Of a DNA stretch of 64,000 nucleotides, positions 54,602-63,014 are shown piece after piece; the stretch's first letter is position 1, and each line of letters starts with the position of its first letter. The DNA is from Thermomicrobium sp. 4228-Ro (lineage in GTDB: Bacteria; Chloroflexota; Chloroflexia; Thermomicrobiales; Thermomicrobiaceae). The position numbers and the translations under genes were made by a program. The DNA lies in assembly GCF_026241205.1 (NCBI RefSeq), contig NZ_JAPFQM010000001.1:186001-250000 (forward strand), read 5' to 3'. The notes beneath the pieces are model-generated. The model made no database searches. It was not told where the DNA came from and worked only from the letters and a program-made list of their open reading frames with translations.

Positions 54602-54612
54602 CCCTGGCTCGG

Positions 54613-54685
54613 AGCGGGAGACGGGACTCGAACCCGCGACAACCGGCTTGGAAGGCCGGCACTCTACCAACTGAGTTACTCCCGC
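54613..54685 (-). tRNA. tRNA-Gly (UCC)
   Basis: A 73-nt cloverleaf with acceptor GCGGGAG/CTCCCGC, discriminator T, anticodon loop CTTCCAA (TCC) and T-arm GGTTCGAGTCC. No encoded CCA. It lies 10 nt downstream of tRNA-Pro on the same strand. Confidence 0.97.
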
Positions 54686-54695
54686 ACCATCACGG

Positions 54696-54768
54696 TCGGG
54701 GTGAGAGGACTCGAACCTCCGACCTCAGCGTCCCAAACGCCGCGCGCTACCAACTGCGCCACACCCCG
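54696..54768 (-). tRNA. tRNA-Pro (UGG)
   Basis: A 73-nt cloverleaf with acceptor CGGGGTG/CACCCCG, discriminator A, anticodon loop TTTGGGA (TGG) and T-arm GGTTCGAGTCC. A TATACT box on the minus strand at 54792-54787 is placed correctly for a start near 54780; no clear -35 was seen. Confidence 0.97.
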
Positions 54769-54840
54769 ATCCGTATCCACAACCATAGTATAGCAGCTTT
54801 CATGCATCCCGGGTAGGTGGAGAACGCACGAGCACACGCT

Positions 54841-55704
54841 CTACCCGACCTTCAACCCGCGCCGCTGGCTTCCGTCCCGCTGCCGTGGTATCTCGTACGG
54901 CACCGGTATGTACTGGACGGACGGCCGTCGTTGCATCGCCTGCGGATACAGCTCCATCAACTGGTACACTTCGTCCGGAATCCCCACCGTGACGGGTAGC
55001 CCGAGCTGCCGCGCCTCTTCGACGTCGATCGGGTAGTCGTGCGTCCACTGCCCACACGTTAAGGCCTCGGCAACAGCACGAGCCTTGTCCTCTTCCATAC
55101 CGTTGGCCATCAGGATGTGGCGGACCGTTGCGCTGACCTGACGCATCGCCTTCTCACCGATATCGGCCAACACGAGGGTCTGGTCGTCCACTTCTGCGAT
55201 CGGCTTCTCTCGGATCACGCGCAGCACCGATGCCGCAGGATACTGCCCGATCTGCGGGTCGACCGGGCCGAGTACCGCATTCTCGTCCATCACGATCTCA
55301 TCGGCCGCCAGCGCGATGAGTGTCCCACCCGACATCGCATAGTGAGGCACAAACACCGTGACCTTGCCGCGGTGCCGCACGAGGGCCGAGGCGATCTGTT
55401 CGGCAGCCAGCACTAACCCGCCTGGTGTATGCACGATGAAATCGATCGGCATCTCGTCCGGCGTTAACCGAATCGCCCGCAAGACGGCTTCCGCATCGTC
55501 GATATCGATGTAGCGGGCTAAAGGAATACCCAAAAACGAGACCGCCTCCTGCCGGTGAATCAGTGTGATCACCCGCGATCCCCGGCGCTGTTCCAGCTGG
55601 TGGATCAGTCGTAGACGGTTCATCTCGAGTAGTCGACGCTGCAGGACCGGTGAAAGCATCGAGAAAACGAGAAAAAGCCAGAACAGCAAACCCGTGACCT
55701 CCAT
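54841..55704 (-). CDS. Membrane-bound ClpP-fold serine protease (SDH/SppA-like family)
   Basis: A 287-aa protein with one N-terminal membrane helix (about 5-22), then a ClpP/crotonase-like fold: IDFIVHTPGGLVLAAEQIA, VTVFVPHYAMSGGTLIALAADEIVM with probable nucleophile Ser125, and ENAVLGPVDPQIGQ. This matches the serine dehydrogenase proteinase (SDH_sah) family related to SppA. It is divergent from pspA and joins a membrane-stress cluster. ATG 55704 is preferred because the membrane helix begins at once; a longer GTG frame exists. Confidence 0.85.
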   Translation of the reverse strand: MEVTGLLFWLFLVFSMLSPVLQRRLLEMNRLRLIHQLEQRRGSRVITLIHRQEAVSFLGIPLARYIDIDDAEAVLRAIRLTPDEMPIDFIVHTPGGLVLAAEQIASALVRHRGKVTVFVPHYAMSGGTLIALAADEIVMDENAVLGPVDPQIGQYPAASVLRVIREKPIAEVDDQTLVLADIGEKAMRQVSATVRHILMANGMEEDKARAVAEALTCGQWTHDYPIDVEEARQLGLPVTVGIPDEVYQLMELYPQAMQRRPSVQYIPVPYEIPRQRDGSQRRGLKVG

Positions 55705-55813
55705 CGACCGACTCCTCCGCTCGCCTCCGATCGACCTTGCCGACCACCTACGCACGACCCGGCACGGTGCCTTATACTACGCTCTAGGTTACGCCGCCAG
55801 AGAGGAGACCACC

Positions 55814-56554
55814 ATGGGCCTCATTTCACGCATGACGACCTTCGTCAAAGTGAAGCTCACGCATCTGCTCGATCGTGCCGAGGATCCGCGAGAGACGCTC
55901 GATTACGCATACGAGCGCCAGCTGCAACTGCTCCAGCAAGTTCGGCGCGGTATCGTCGACGTGACGACATCGAAGCGCCGGTTGGAGTTGCAACGAGCCA
56001 AGCTTCAGGAATCGCTCGACCGCTTGACCGAGCAAGCCCGGCAGGCTCTCAGTCTCGGTCGCGAGGATTTGGCCCGCCTGGCACTCGAACGCAAGGCGAT
56101 CGCCCAGCAGCAAATCGATGACCTCGATACACAGATCCGCACGCTCGAGCAGGAACAAGCCAAGCTCGAGCAAGCTGAGATGCGGCTGCGTGCCAAGGTC
56201 GAGGCGTTCCGTACCCGCAAGGAAGTCATCAAGGCTCAGTACTCAGCAGCCGAAGCCCAGGTGCGCATCAACGAAGCGGTGACCGGCATCTCCGAGGAGA
56301 TGGCCGACGTCGGCCTGGCGCTCGAACGCGCCGAGGAGAAGACACATCAGCTGCAAGCACGCGCCTCGGCGATCGATGAACTCCTCGCCTCGGGCGTCCT
56401 CGAAGATTTGACCGGCACTCGACAGGACAGCATCGAGCGTGAACTCGCGCGCGTCAGTGTCAGCGAGTCGGTCGAAACCGAACTCGCCGCACTCCGCCGC
56501 CAGCTCGGGCAAGGCGACACGCCGAAGCAGCTTCCGGAAGGAGGCTCCTCGTGA
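55814..56554 (+). CDS. pspA: PspA/IM30-family membrane-stress protein
   Basis: A 246-aa almost wholly coiled-coil protein starting MGLISRMTTFVKVKLTHLLDRAEDPRETLDYAYERQ-like IM30 N-terminus (amphipathic helix about 1-22, then RAEDPRETLD). PspA/Vipp1 proteins form ESCRT-III-like assemblies that protect leaky membranes. ATG 55814 has AGAGGAG 8 nt upstream. A TATACT box occurs about 40 nt before the start, without a good -35. Overlaps pspAA (GTGA). Confidence 0.93.
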   Translation: MGLISRMTTFVKVKLTHLLDRAEDPRETLDYAYERQLQLLQQVRRGIVDVTTSKRRLELQRAKLQESLDRLTEQARQALSLGREDLARLALERKAIAQQQIDDLDTQIRTLEQEQAKLEQAEMRLRAKVEAFRTRKEVIKAQYSAAEAQVRINEAVTGISEEMADVGLALERAEEKTHQLQARASAIDELLASGVLEDLTGTRQDSIERELARVSVSESVETELAALRRQLGQGDTPKQLPEGGSS

Positions 56555-56829
56555 TCGTCCGGATTCTGACCGAAGGTCAATACCGGGTCGACAGCGGCCT
56601 CTATGACGACCTGAACGCGCTCGACAATGCGATCGTCGAAGCGGTCGCCGCGGGCGATGAGGAGCGCTTCCGCGCGTTGCTTGACGAGCTTCTCGAAACG
56701 GTGCGCCGGCATGGGATACCCGTGTCGCCCGACGAGTTCGTCGAATCGGACATCATCCTACCCCCACCCGATACGACTCTCGAGGAAGCGCAACACCTCT
56801 TCGCTGGTGATGGGCTACTGCCTGGCTGA
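56551..56829 (+). CDS. PspA-associated protein PspAA
   Basis: A 92-aa protein: MIVRILTEGQYRVDSGLYDDLNALDN, typical of the PspAA family that follows pspA in Actinobacteria and Chloroflexota. GTG 56551 overlaps the pspA stop. Thought to act with PspA in the membrane-stress response; mechanism unknown. Its stop is one base from the convergent pspAB-like gene. Confidence 0.85.
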   Translation: MIVRILTEGQYRVDSGLYDDLNALDNAIVEAVAAGDEERFRALLDELLETVRRHGIPVSPDEFVESDIILPPPDTTLEEAQHLFAGDGLLPG

Positions 56830-56830
56830 A

Positions 56831-57406
56831 TTACAAGGGGAGCTCCCACAGCCCGTACCAGTGTTCCGGACGTCGTTCGACCGGTAACTCACGCTCGAGC
56901 AGGGCGACGAGACGGAGTTCTTCCGTCTCGTCCCGCCTTCGCCCTCCTCGAGGCGCGAATGGTGTGAAGCTTCCCAACTTGAACTGGTAGATCCAGTAGA
57001 ATGGCAAGCCTCTTTGATCCGTAAAGCGGAAGACAGCCGCCAGGAGCTGGCTCCCGAAGCCATGCTCGATGACGGTTTGGCTCGCTGCCTGGAGCGTCGC
57101 AACCACGTCCTCGAAGTCGGGATCCTCGAGCAGGATCCAACGATATCCGTAGGTATCGGTCCAGAAACGATACCGGCTCCCCGTCTCGCGCACCGCTACA
57201 CGGAGGAGTCCGTCCAGTTCCTCGCTCGCTCGCTCGAAAAAGACCGATTCCATCGGCTTGAACACGAGACCCGCGACCGGCTCGGGCTTGAGGCCGAGTT
57301 GCGCTTCCATCGTGATCGCAGCGGTACTGATGGCGATCAGTCCGTCATGGCGCGCCGGCACCGGGCGCGCTGCACGCCCGAGCAAAATGTCCAGAAATCG
57401 TTTCAT
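56831..57406 (-). CDS. PspAB-like protein
   Basis: A 191-aa soluble protein (MKRFLDILLGRAARPVPA; GLVFKPMESVFFE; WILLEDPDFEDVV; YWIYQFKLGSFTPFAP). It resembles the PspAB family found beside htpX and pspA in Actinobacteria. No catalytic motif or membrane segment. ATG 57406 overlaps the htpX stop as ATGA, so it is translated with the protease. Assignment rests on sequence style and context. Confidence 0.75.
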   Translation of the reverse strand: MKRFLDILLGRAARPVPARHDGLIAISTAAITMEAQLGLKPEPVAGLVFKPMESVFFERASEELDGLLRVAVRETGSRYRFWTDTYGYRWILLEDPDFEDVVATLQAASQTVIEHGFGSQLLAAVFRFTDQRGLPFYWIYQFKLGSFTPFAPRGGRRRDETEELRLVALLERELPVERRPEHWYGLWELPL

Positions 57407-58347
57407 GCCAGCCCCTCGAGCTGTCGCTGCAACGCCTCGAGCCGGCGTACGCGTTCTTCCACCGGTGGGTGCGTCGAAAAGAGCGAAGCCAAGCTCGCTC
57501 GCCGAATCGGCGGAAGAATGAAGAAGGCTGCCATTTCCTGCACTTCCCGCAAGTCACGGTCGGGAATGCGCTGGATACGGCCATCGATCTTCAGGAGGGC
57601 AGCGGCCAGGGCCATCGGTCTTCCAGTCAAGATTCCGGCCATCCGATCAGCCACGAACTCGCGGTAGCGTGAGAGCGCGAGCAACAGGAGCTGCCCGATC
57701 AGCCACACAGCGAGCGAAACCAGGAAGGCCAGTGCGAGACCACCGCGTCGGTCACGATCCGACCGTCCGCCACCTCCCCAGAGGAGGAAACGAAAAACGA
57801 GTTGCGCGACGATCACGAAAAATCCGGCGATCGTCATCACCAGCACGTCGCGGTTGCGAACGTGCGCGATCTCGTGGGCGATGACCGCCTCGAGCTCCTC
57901 GTCGTCCAAGAGTTCCAGGAGCCCTCGCGTGACGACGACGGTCGCCGACCGCATGCTCTTTCCCATCGCGAACGCGTTGGGCAAAGGAGTCTCGATGATT
58001 CCCACCCGCACCCGCGGAACGCCAGCGAGCGCAGCGACACGTTCCACCATTTCCTGCAGGTGCGGTAACTCGCCGGGCTTGAGGATGCGCGCCCCTACGC
58101 TGGCGAGCGCGAGCGGCTCGGAGAGGAAGACCTGGAACAGCGCGAGCAGAACCGCAATGACCAGCACGGAGACGGTATCGAGCCCGCTCCAAATCAGTGC
58201 ACTCACGAAGATAACGTACAGAAAGGATAAGCCGACCAGAACGAGCAGCATACGAAAAGTAAGACCTGGATCCCGTGCCCAACGCTCGACACGACGCATC
58301 GAGTACACCACGGTCGCGCCTCCTGCCTCCCGATCCGCGTAGGCCAT
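57403..58347 (-). CDS. htpX: HtpX-family membrane zinc metalloprotease
   Basis: A 314-aa M48B protease: two N-terminal membrane helices (about 30-75), HEIAH zinc site at 158-162, further helices (about 165-185 and 205-225) and the third ligand in RYREFVADRMAG. Degrades damaged membrane proteins. A TATAAT sequence overlaps the ATG at 58347; if it is a real -10 box, translation would start at the ATG at 58299 (MRRVERWARD). Operon with pspAB. Confidence 0.92.
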   Translation of the reverse strand: MAYADREAGGATVVYSMRRVERWARDPGLTFRMLLVLVGLSFLYVIFVSALIWSGLDTVSVLVIAVLLALFQVFLSEPLALASVGARILKPGELPHLQEMVERVAALAGVPRVRVGIIETPLPNAFAMGKSMRSATVVVTRGLLELLDDEELEAVIAHEIAHVRNRDVLVMTIAGFFVIVAQLVFRFLLWGGGGRSDRDRRGGLALAFLVSLAVWLIGQLLLLALSRYREFVADRMAGILTGRPMALAAALLKIDGRIQRIPDRDLREVQEMAAFFILPPIRRASLASLFSTHPPVEERVRRLEALQRQLEGLA

Positions 58348-58415
58348 TATACTCGCCGGGAAACAGCGTACGGTCGATACGCGCGATTCGAACAGAACTG
58401 GGGAGTACGCGCTCG

Positions 58416-60086
58416 GTGATCGTGCCACGTTTCGCAGGCCCGCGTCGTATTCTCGCCCATCGCCGGCGACTCGCCGAAATCGCTGCCGTGTTGTCTCGAC
58501 ATGGTCTCGGTTTCATTCTCGACGCACTCAGTGTGCCCATCCAGCCGCATGCTCGGCGCAGTCCAGACACGGCACACATCCCTGCGCCAATGCGACTCCG
58601 CCTGGCACTCGAGGAGCTCGGCCCGACATTCGTGAAGCTCGGTCAGGTCCTCTCCACGCGCGACGATCTTCTTCCGTCACGTTACATCGAACAGCTCGCC
58701 CTGCTCCGCGATCGAGTCCCCCCGGCTCCCATTGAAGCGATCATCAGGGAAATCGAGCGGAGCTTCGGCCGACCGCTCGAGCAGCTGTTCGCGACCTTCG
58801 ATCCCGTCCCGTTGGCATCCGCCTCGATCGGCCAGGTGCACGCCGCGACTCTTCCGACCGGAACCTCGGTCGTTGTGAAAGTCCGCAAACCTGGAATTGC
58901 CGAAACGATCGAGGAGGATCTCGCTATCCTTCGGGAAGTCGCCGAAATCGCCAGCCGCCGCAGCCCCCTCGCTGCTTCCTACGACCTGGTTGGACTCGTC
59001 GATGAGTTCGCGTGGACGATCCGAAGTGAGCTGGACTACCGACGGGAAGGTCGCAATGCCGATCGGTTTCGACAGCTCTTGCGTCACCACCAAGATATCG
59101 TGATTCCACGCGTCTTTTGGCACCGGACGACCGAGACGGTCCTCACAATGCGCCGGATCGACGGGATACCGATCGATCGCATCGACGAACTCGATCGAGC
59201 AAACATCGACCGTTCAGCGCTCGCCAACCGTGCCGGCCGGTTCGTCCTCGAATGCATTCTCGTGCACGGCTTTTTCCATGCCGATCCGCATCCCGGAAAC
59301 TTCGCGGTCCTGCCGGACGGTCGACTCGTCGTCTATGATTTCGGTATGATCGGTCGGCTCGACCCGGTCCAACGTCGTGAACTCCTCGATGCCTTGCTCG
59401 CCGTGATCCGCGGCGATCTCGATGCCCTCATCGACAGTATGAGTCGTCTCGGTATCGTCCGGCACGAGTCCGATCGTCCGGCACTCCGCCGGGAACTGCA
59501 GCATCTTCTCGACCGCTATTACGGCATGAGCCTCGGCGAGTATCGCTTCGGCGCAATCGCTGACGATCTCTTCCGGCTGATGCGTCGTTGGCGTCTCACC
59601 CTGCCCCCGGAACTCAGTCTCCTGGCAAAGACGCTGTCCATGCACGAAGGAGTCGGACAGCGGCTCGATCCGAACTTCCGACCGTTCCAGCTCGCCGAGT
59701 CCTATGTCCGGCGACTCCTCATCGAGCGCTACCTTCCCCTCACCTGGCTCCCGCTCTTGGCTCGTTCGATCGAGGACGGAGTCCGTCAGGCGGCAGAGTT
59801 ACCGCGCCGGATCGATCGCCTCCTGCGCCGACTCGAACAAGCCGAACTCGAAGTGACCATGCATCTCGCAGAACTCCCAGACGTCACCCACCGCTTGAGC
59901 GCCATGGTCAATCGTCTGGTGATCGCGATTCTCCTCGCTGCTGCGGCCATCAGCTTCAGTCTCCTCCTCAACGTCTGGCACCCGGACTGGCTCGTCCGCT
60001 GGGCAGGACCACTGCTCGCACTCGGCCTCGTCAGTATCGTGTTCGCCTCGCTGATTCTCGCCTGGCAGGTCTGGCGCAGTCGCTAG
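58416..60086 (+). CDS. UbiB/ABC1 (AarF) family protein kinase-like ATPase
   Basis: A 556-aa protein-kinase-like protein: FVKLGQVLSTRDDLLP (KxGQ extension), ASASIGQVHAATL (Ala-rich nucleotide loop), VVVKVRKPG, FHADPHPGNF and YDFGMIG. Two C-terminal membrane helices (about 515-552). UbiB/COQ8 proteins support isoprenoid-quinone or lipid metabolism. GTG 58416 chosen (GGGGAG upstream), with GTG 58422 possible. Divergent from htpX by 68 nt; its end overlaps the convergent fmdB-like gene by 4 nt. Confidence 0.9.
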   Translation: MIVPRFAGPRRILAHRRRLAEIAAVLSRHGLGFILDALSVPIQPHARRSPDTAHIPAPMRLRLALEELGPTFVKLGQVLSTRDDLLPSRYIEQLALLRDRVPPAPIEAIIREIERSFGRPLEQLFATFDPVPLASASIGQVHAATLPTGTSVVVKVRKPGIAETIEEDLAILREVAEIASRRSPLAASYDLVGLVDEFAWTIRSELDYRREGRNADRFRQLLRHHQDIVIPRVFWHRTTETVLTMRRIDGIPIDRIDELDRANIDRSALANRAGRFVLECILVHGFFHADPHPGNFAVLPDGRLVVYDFGMIGRLDPVQRRELLDALLAVIRGDLDALIDSMSRLGIVRHESDRPALRRELQHLLDRYYGMSLGEYRFGAIADDLFRLMRRWRLTLPPELSLLAKTLSMHEGVGQRLDPNFRPFQLAESYVRRLLIERYLPLTWLPLLARSIEDGVRQAAELPRRIDRLLRRLEQAELEVTMHLAELPDVTHRLSAMVNRLVIAILLAAAAISFSLLLNVWHPDWLVRWAGPLLALGLVSIVFASLILAWQVWRSR

Positions 60087-60541
60087 TCGAGCTGCTCGGA
60101 TTCCCCATTCGAGACGTCAACGGCACTTTCAGCTGTCTCCTCTTCGAGCCGTTCGAGGACCCGATCGGGATCTTCCCCACGCTCGAGGTCAGCGAGCGCC
60201 CGCTCGAAGGCCGGATCGAGCGGCTCACCGACGTGTGCTGCCATCTCGCGTGCCCAGCGAGCGAACTCGCGCGGATCCTCGCTATCGGGCACATCCGGCA
60301 AGTCCGGCTCGTCGTCCCACTCCTCGGTTGCACCGGAAAGGCTCTCGTCCTCCTGCCAATCATCCACCAGCGCCTCGTCTCGCACCGACTGGCGGCGCAC
60401 GATAACGCGCGATAGCACACGCTCGACCGCGACCGCACCGCAATACGGGCAGGAGTCAGGATCGGTCACGGAAGCAAACGAACGGAAGAACTTGGTGAAA
60501 CGCCGTCTGCAGGCACGACAGCGGTACTCGTAGACGGGCAT
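60083..60541 (-). CDS. FmdB-type zinc-ribbon protein
   Basis: A 152-aa protein with the regulatory FmdB/CxxC-SSSS zinc ribbon: MPVYEYRCRAC (C8, C11) and CPYCGAV (C31, C34), then a long acidic, helical tail rich in Asp/Glu (about 60-152) not shared with the short FmdB proteins. Function unknown; often annotated as putative regulatory protein. Confidence 0.85.
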   Translation of the reverse strand: MPVYEYRCRACRRRFTKFFRSFASVTDPDSCPYCGAVAVERVLSRVIVRRQSVRDEALVDDWQEDESLSGATEEWDDEPDLPDVPDSEDPREFARWAREMAAHVGEPLDPAFERALADLERGEDPDRVLERLEEETAESAVDVSNGESEQLD

Positions 60542-60574
60542 CGACGCACCTCACCATGCCGCTGCACGATGAAC

Positions 60575-61681
60575 TCAGGCTGACGAAACATCCTCGCGCC
60601 GGACATCGCCAGGCTGCGAGATTGGGCGAAGGCGGGCTAACCACGAGAGCACGACCAGCCCGGCAACCCCCGCAACGATCAACACGATGAATTTGTACAG
60701 CGGTCCCGGCATGACCAACGCGAGCGCACCGAACCCAGCCGACACCGACACGAAAGCCGCCGCGATGCGGCGCTGCGACCAGCCGAGATCCAGCAGGCGG
60801 TGATGCAGGTGTCCACGATCCGCCTCGAGTGGAGAGCGACCGTTCCACAGCCGATAGATGATGAGCCAAGCGACATCCAGGATCGGCACCCAGAGAACCA
60901 GCAAAGCGGTAGCGATCTTGGCGCCCCCGATGATACTCAAGACCGCCAGACTGTATCCGAGGAACATCGCCCCCGAATCGCCCATCATGATCCGCGCGGG
61001 ATGCCAGTTGAAAATGAGGAAACCGAGAACACTGCCCGCCAGGGTTGCCGCCAAGAGCGAGATCGTGAACTGCGGGTTGTCGGCAGGACGCAAGAATGTG
61101 TGGAGGAACATGACGAGCGCAGCGATCAACGTCACTGAACCAGCAAGACCGTCGAGCCCGTCCAGAAAGTTGACCGTATTCATCATGCCGACGATCCAGA
61201 GCAGCGTGAACGGCACCGCCAGAACGAGCGGAAGGACGACAACTCCACCGAGTGGGCTGTTGAACTGCTCGATGACCAAGCCGTGATCCGGTCCGCGGAG
61301 ACGCGGAAGGATCACCACCGCCGCTCCCGCACACTGCCACGCCAGTTTGGTAACCGGTCCGAGACCAATCAGATCATCGTAGAGGTGCGCGGCGAGCACG
61401 AGCGTCGCTCCCAGCACGAGGAGCACGATACGTTCGACCTCGACCGGAAACCGATCGACTGGCAGCATGAACGTTAGGGCGAGACCGCTCAGGAACCCGA
61501 TGAAGATCGCCAGACCACCGATGCGCGGGATCGGTCGAGTATGAACCCAGCGCGCCTCGGTGGGATAGGCCAGCAAGTCGAACCGATGAGCGACCTGAAT
61601 CACGCGTGGGATAACGAAGGCACAGACGAGCGCTGCAACCGAAGCCGTCATGAGGGCAATACATGCTCGCTCGAGCATCAT
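60575..61681 (-). CDS. WecA/TagO-like undecaprenyl-phosphate sugar-1-phosphate transferase
   Basis: A 368-aa polytopic protein of the MraY/WecA family that attaches the first sugar-phosphate (GlcNAc-1-P type) to undecaprenyl phosphate. Motifs: LAAHLYDDLIGLGP (Asp pair), NTVNFLDGLDGLAG, IMMGDSGAMFLGY and DRGHLHHRLLDLG (His cluster). About ten hydrophobic segments. It may start the glycan built by other glycosyltransferases in the window. ATG 61681 is followed by a second ATG; both are possible. Confidence 0.9.
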   Translation of the reverse strand: MMLERACIALMTASVAALVCAFVIPRVIQVAHRFDLLAYPTEARWVHTRPIPRIGGLAIFIGFLSGLALTFMLPVDRFPVEVERIVLLVLGATLVLAAHLYDDLIGLGPVTKLAWQCAGAAVVILPRLRGPDHGLVIEQFNSPLGGVVVLPLVLAVPFTLLWIVGMMNTVNFLDGLDGLAGSVTLIAALVMFLHTFLRPADNPQFTISLLAATLAGSVLGFLIFNWHPARIMMGDSGAMFLGYSLAVLSIIGGAKIATALLVLWVPILDVAWLIIYRLWNGRSPLEADRGHLHHRLLDLGWSQRRIAAAFVSVSAGFGALALVMPGPLYKFIVLIVAGVAGLVVLSWLARLRPISQPGDVRREDVSSA

Positions 61682-61717
61682 CGGGTCAGCCCGCCCCACG
61701 CAGTACGCGACCGACCA

Positions 61718-62980
61718 TCATCCGCTCAGCACATCAATCGTAACCCCCGGTACCGGAAAGTGCGACACCAGTTCCGCTACCTGTGCCCGTACCCGGGCCT
61801 TGAGCGCTTCATCGTCCGGTGCTCGCAGGACCTGAGCGATCAGGCGACCGGTCAAGCGCATCTCCTCCGCACCGAAACCGCGGGTCGTCATCGCGGGCGT
61901 CCCGATGCGAATGCCGCTGGTGAGCGTCGGCGGTCGGGGATCGTTCGGGATAGCGTTCTTGTTGACCGTGATCCCGACCTCGTCCAGCACGCGCTGCGCC
62001 TTCTTTCCACTGATACCGACTGGCCGGAGATCGACGAGGAGCAAGTGATTGTCGGTTCCGCCCGCCACGAGACGAAAGCCTTCTGCCTGTAACGTCTCAG
62101 CTAAAACCTGAGCATTCTCGAGGACACGCTCGATGTACCGGCGGAAAGCGGGACGAAGCGCCTCACCGAACGCGACCGCTTTCCCCGCGATCACATGCAT
62201 GAGCGGGCCACCTTGCGTTCCCGGGAACACGGCCTTGTCGATCGCTTCCGCGTACTCCGCATCGCACAAGATCATGCCGCCGCGTGGCCCGCGCAGTGTC
62301 TTGTGCGTCGTCGTCGTCACGATCTGTGCGGCTCCCACCGGTGTCGGGTGCAGCCCCACCGCCACCATGCCAGCGATGTGCGCGATATCGGCCATGAGCA
62401 CCGCACCCACCCGATCGGCAATTTCACGGAAGCGGTGAAAGTCGATGACACGTGGATACGCGCTCGCCCCAGCGATGATCAACCGGGGCCGCACGGTCTC
62501 CGCAATCTCCAGAACCGCGTCGTAATCGATACGCTCCGTTTCCGGATCGACACTGTAGAAAAACGACTCGAACCACTGCCCGGACACGTTCACCTTCGCG
62601 CCATGTGACAGATGACCGCCGTGCTGCAAGCTCATACCGAGGATCCGATCGCCCGGACGCAGCACCGCGTACATCGCCGCCAGATTGGCTTGGGCTCCCG
62701 AATGCGGCTGGACGTTGACGTGCTCCGCGCCGAACAGTTTCTTCGCCCGCTCGATCGCGAGTGCCTCCACACGGTCGACGCACTCGCAGCCGCCGTAGTA
62801 CCGTCGCCCCGGATACCCCTCTGCATACTTGTTCGTCAGGACCGAACCCACCGCAGCGAGAACCGCCGGACTCGTGAAGTTTTCCGAAGCGATCAGCTCG
62901 ATCGTGCTGCTCTGTCGTCGCTCCTCACAGGCGATCGCGTCCGCGACCTCCGGATCCGACGCCCACAAGAGTTGGTCCAT
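61718..62980 (-). CDS. glyA: Serine hydroxymethyltransferase
   Basis: Interconverts Ser and Gly with THF. The 420-aa protein begins [16 protein letters not shown] and has [29 protein letters not shown], the PLP lysine in [15 protein letters not shown] and [14 protein letters not shown] 62980 has GGGAGG upstream. Feeds one-carbon units used by fmt. Confidence 0.97.
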   Translation of the reverse strand: MDQLLWASDPEVADAIACEERRQSSTIELIASENFTSPAVLAAVGSVLTNKYAEGYPGRRYYGGCECVDRVEALAIERAKKLFGAEHVNVQPHSGAQANLAAMYAVLRPGDRILGMSLQHGGHLSHGAKVNVSGQWFESFFYSVDPETERIDYDAVLEIAETVRPRLIIAGASAYPRVIDFHRFREIADRVGAVLMADIAHIAGMVAVGLHPTPVGAAQIVTTTTHKTLRGPRGGMILCDAEYAEAIDKAVFPGTQGGPLMHVIAGKAVAFGEALRPAFRRYIERVLENAQVLAETLQAEGFRLVAGGTDNHLLLVDLRPVGISGKKAQRVLDEVGITVNKNAIPNDPRPPTLTSGIRIGTPAMTTRGFGAEEMRLTGRLIAQVLRAPDDEALKARVRAQVAELVSHFPVPGVTIDVLSG

Positions 62981-63014
62981 CGTCACCCTACCTCCCAAAA
63001 CTGACCTCCTCTCG

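Noticed and set aside
58347-58352. TATAAT overlapping the htpX ATG read as a definite promoter
   Set aside because: No matching -35 was found at 16-18 nt, and the box would leave the chosen start untranscribed; noted only as a reason to consider the ATG at 58299.
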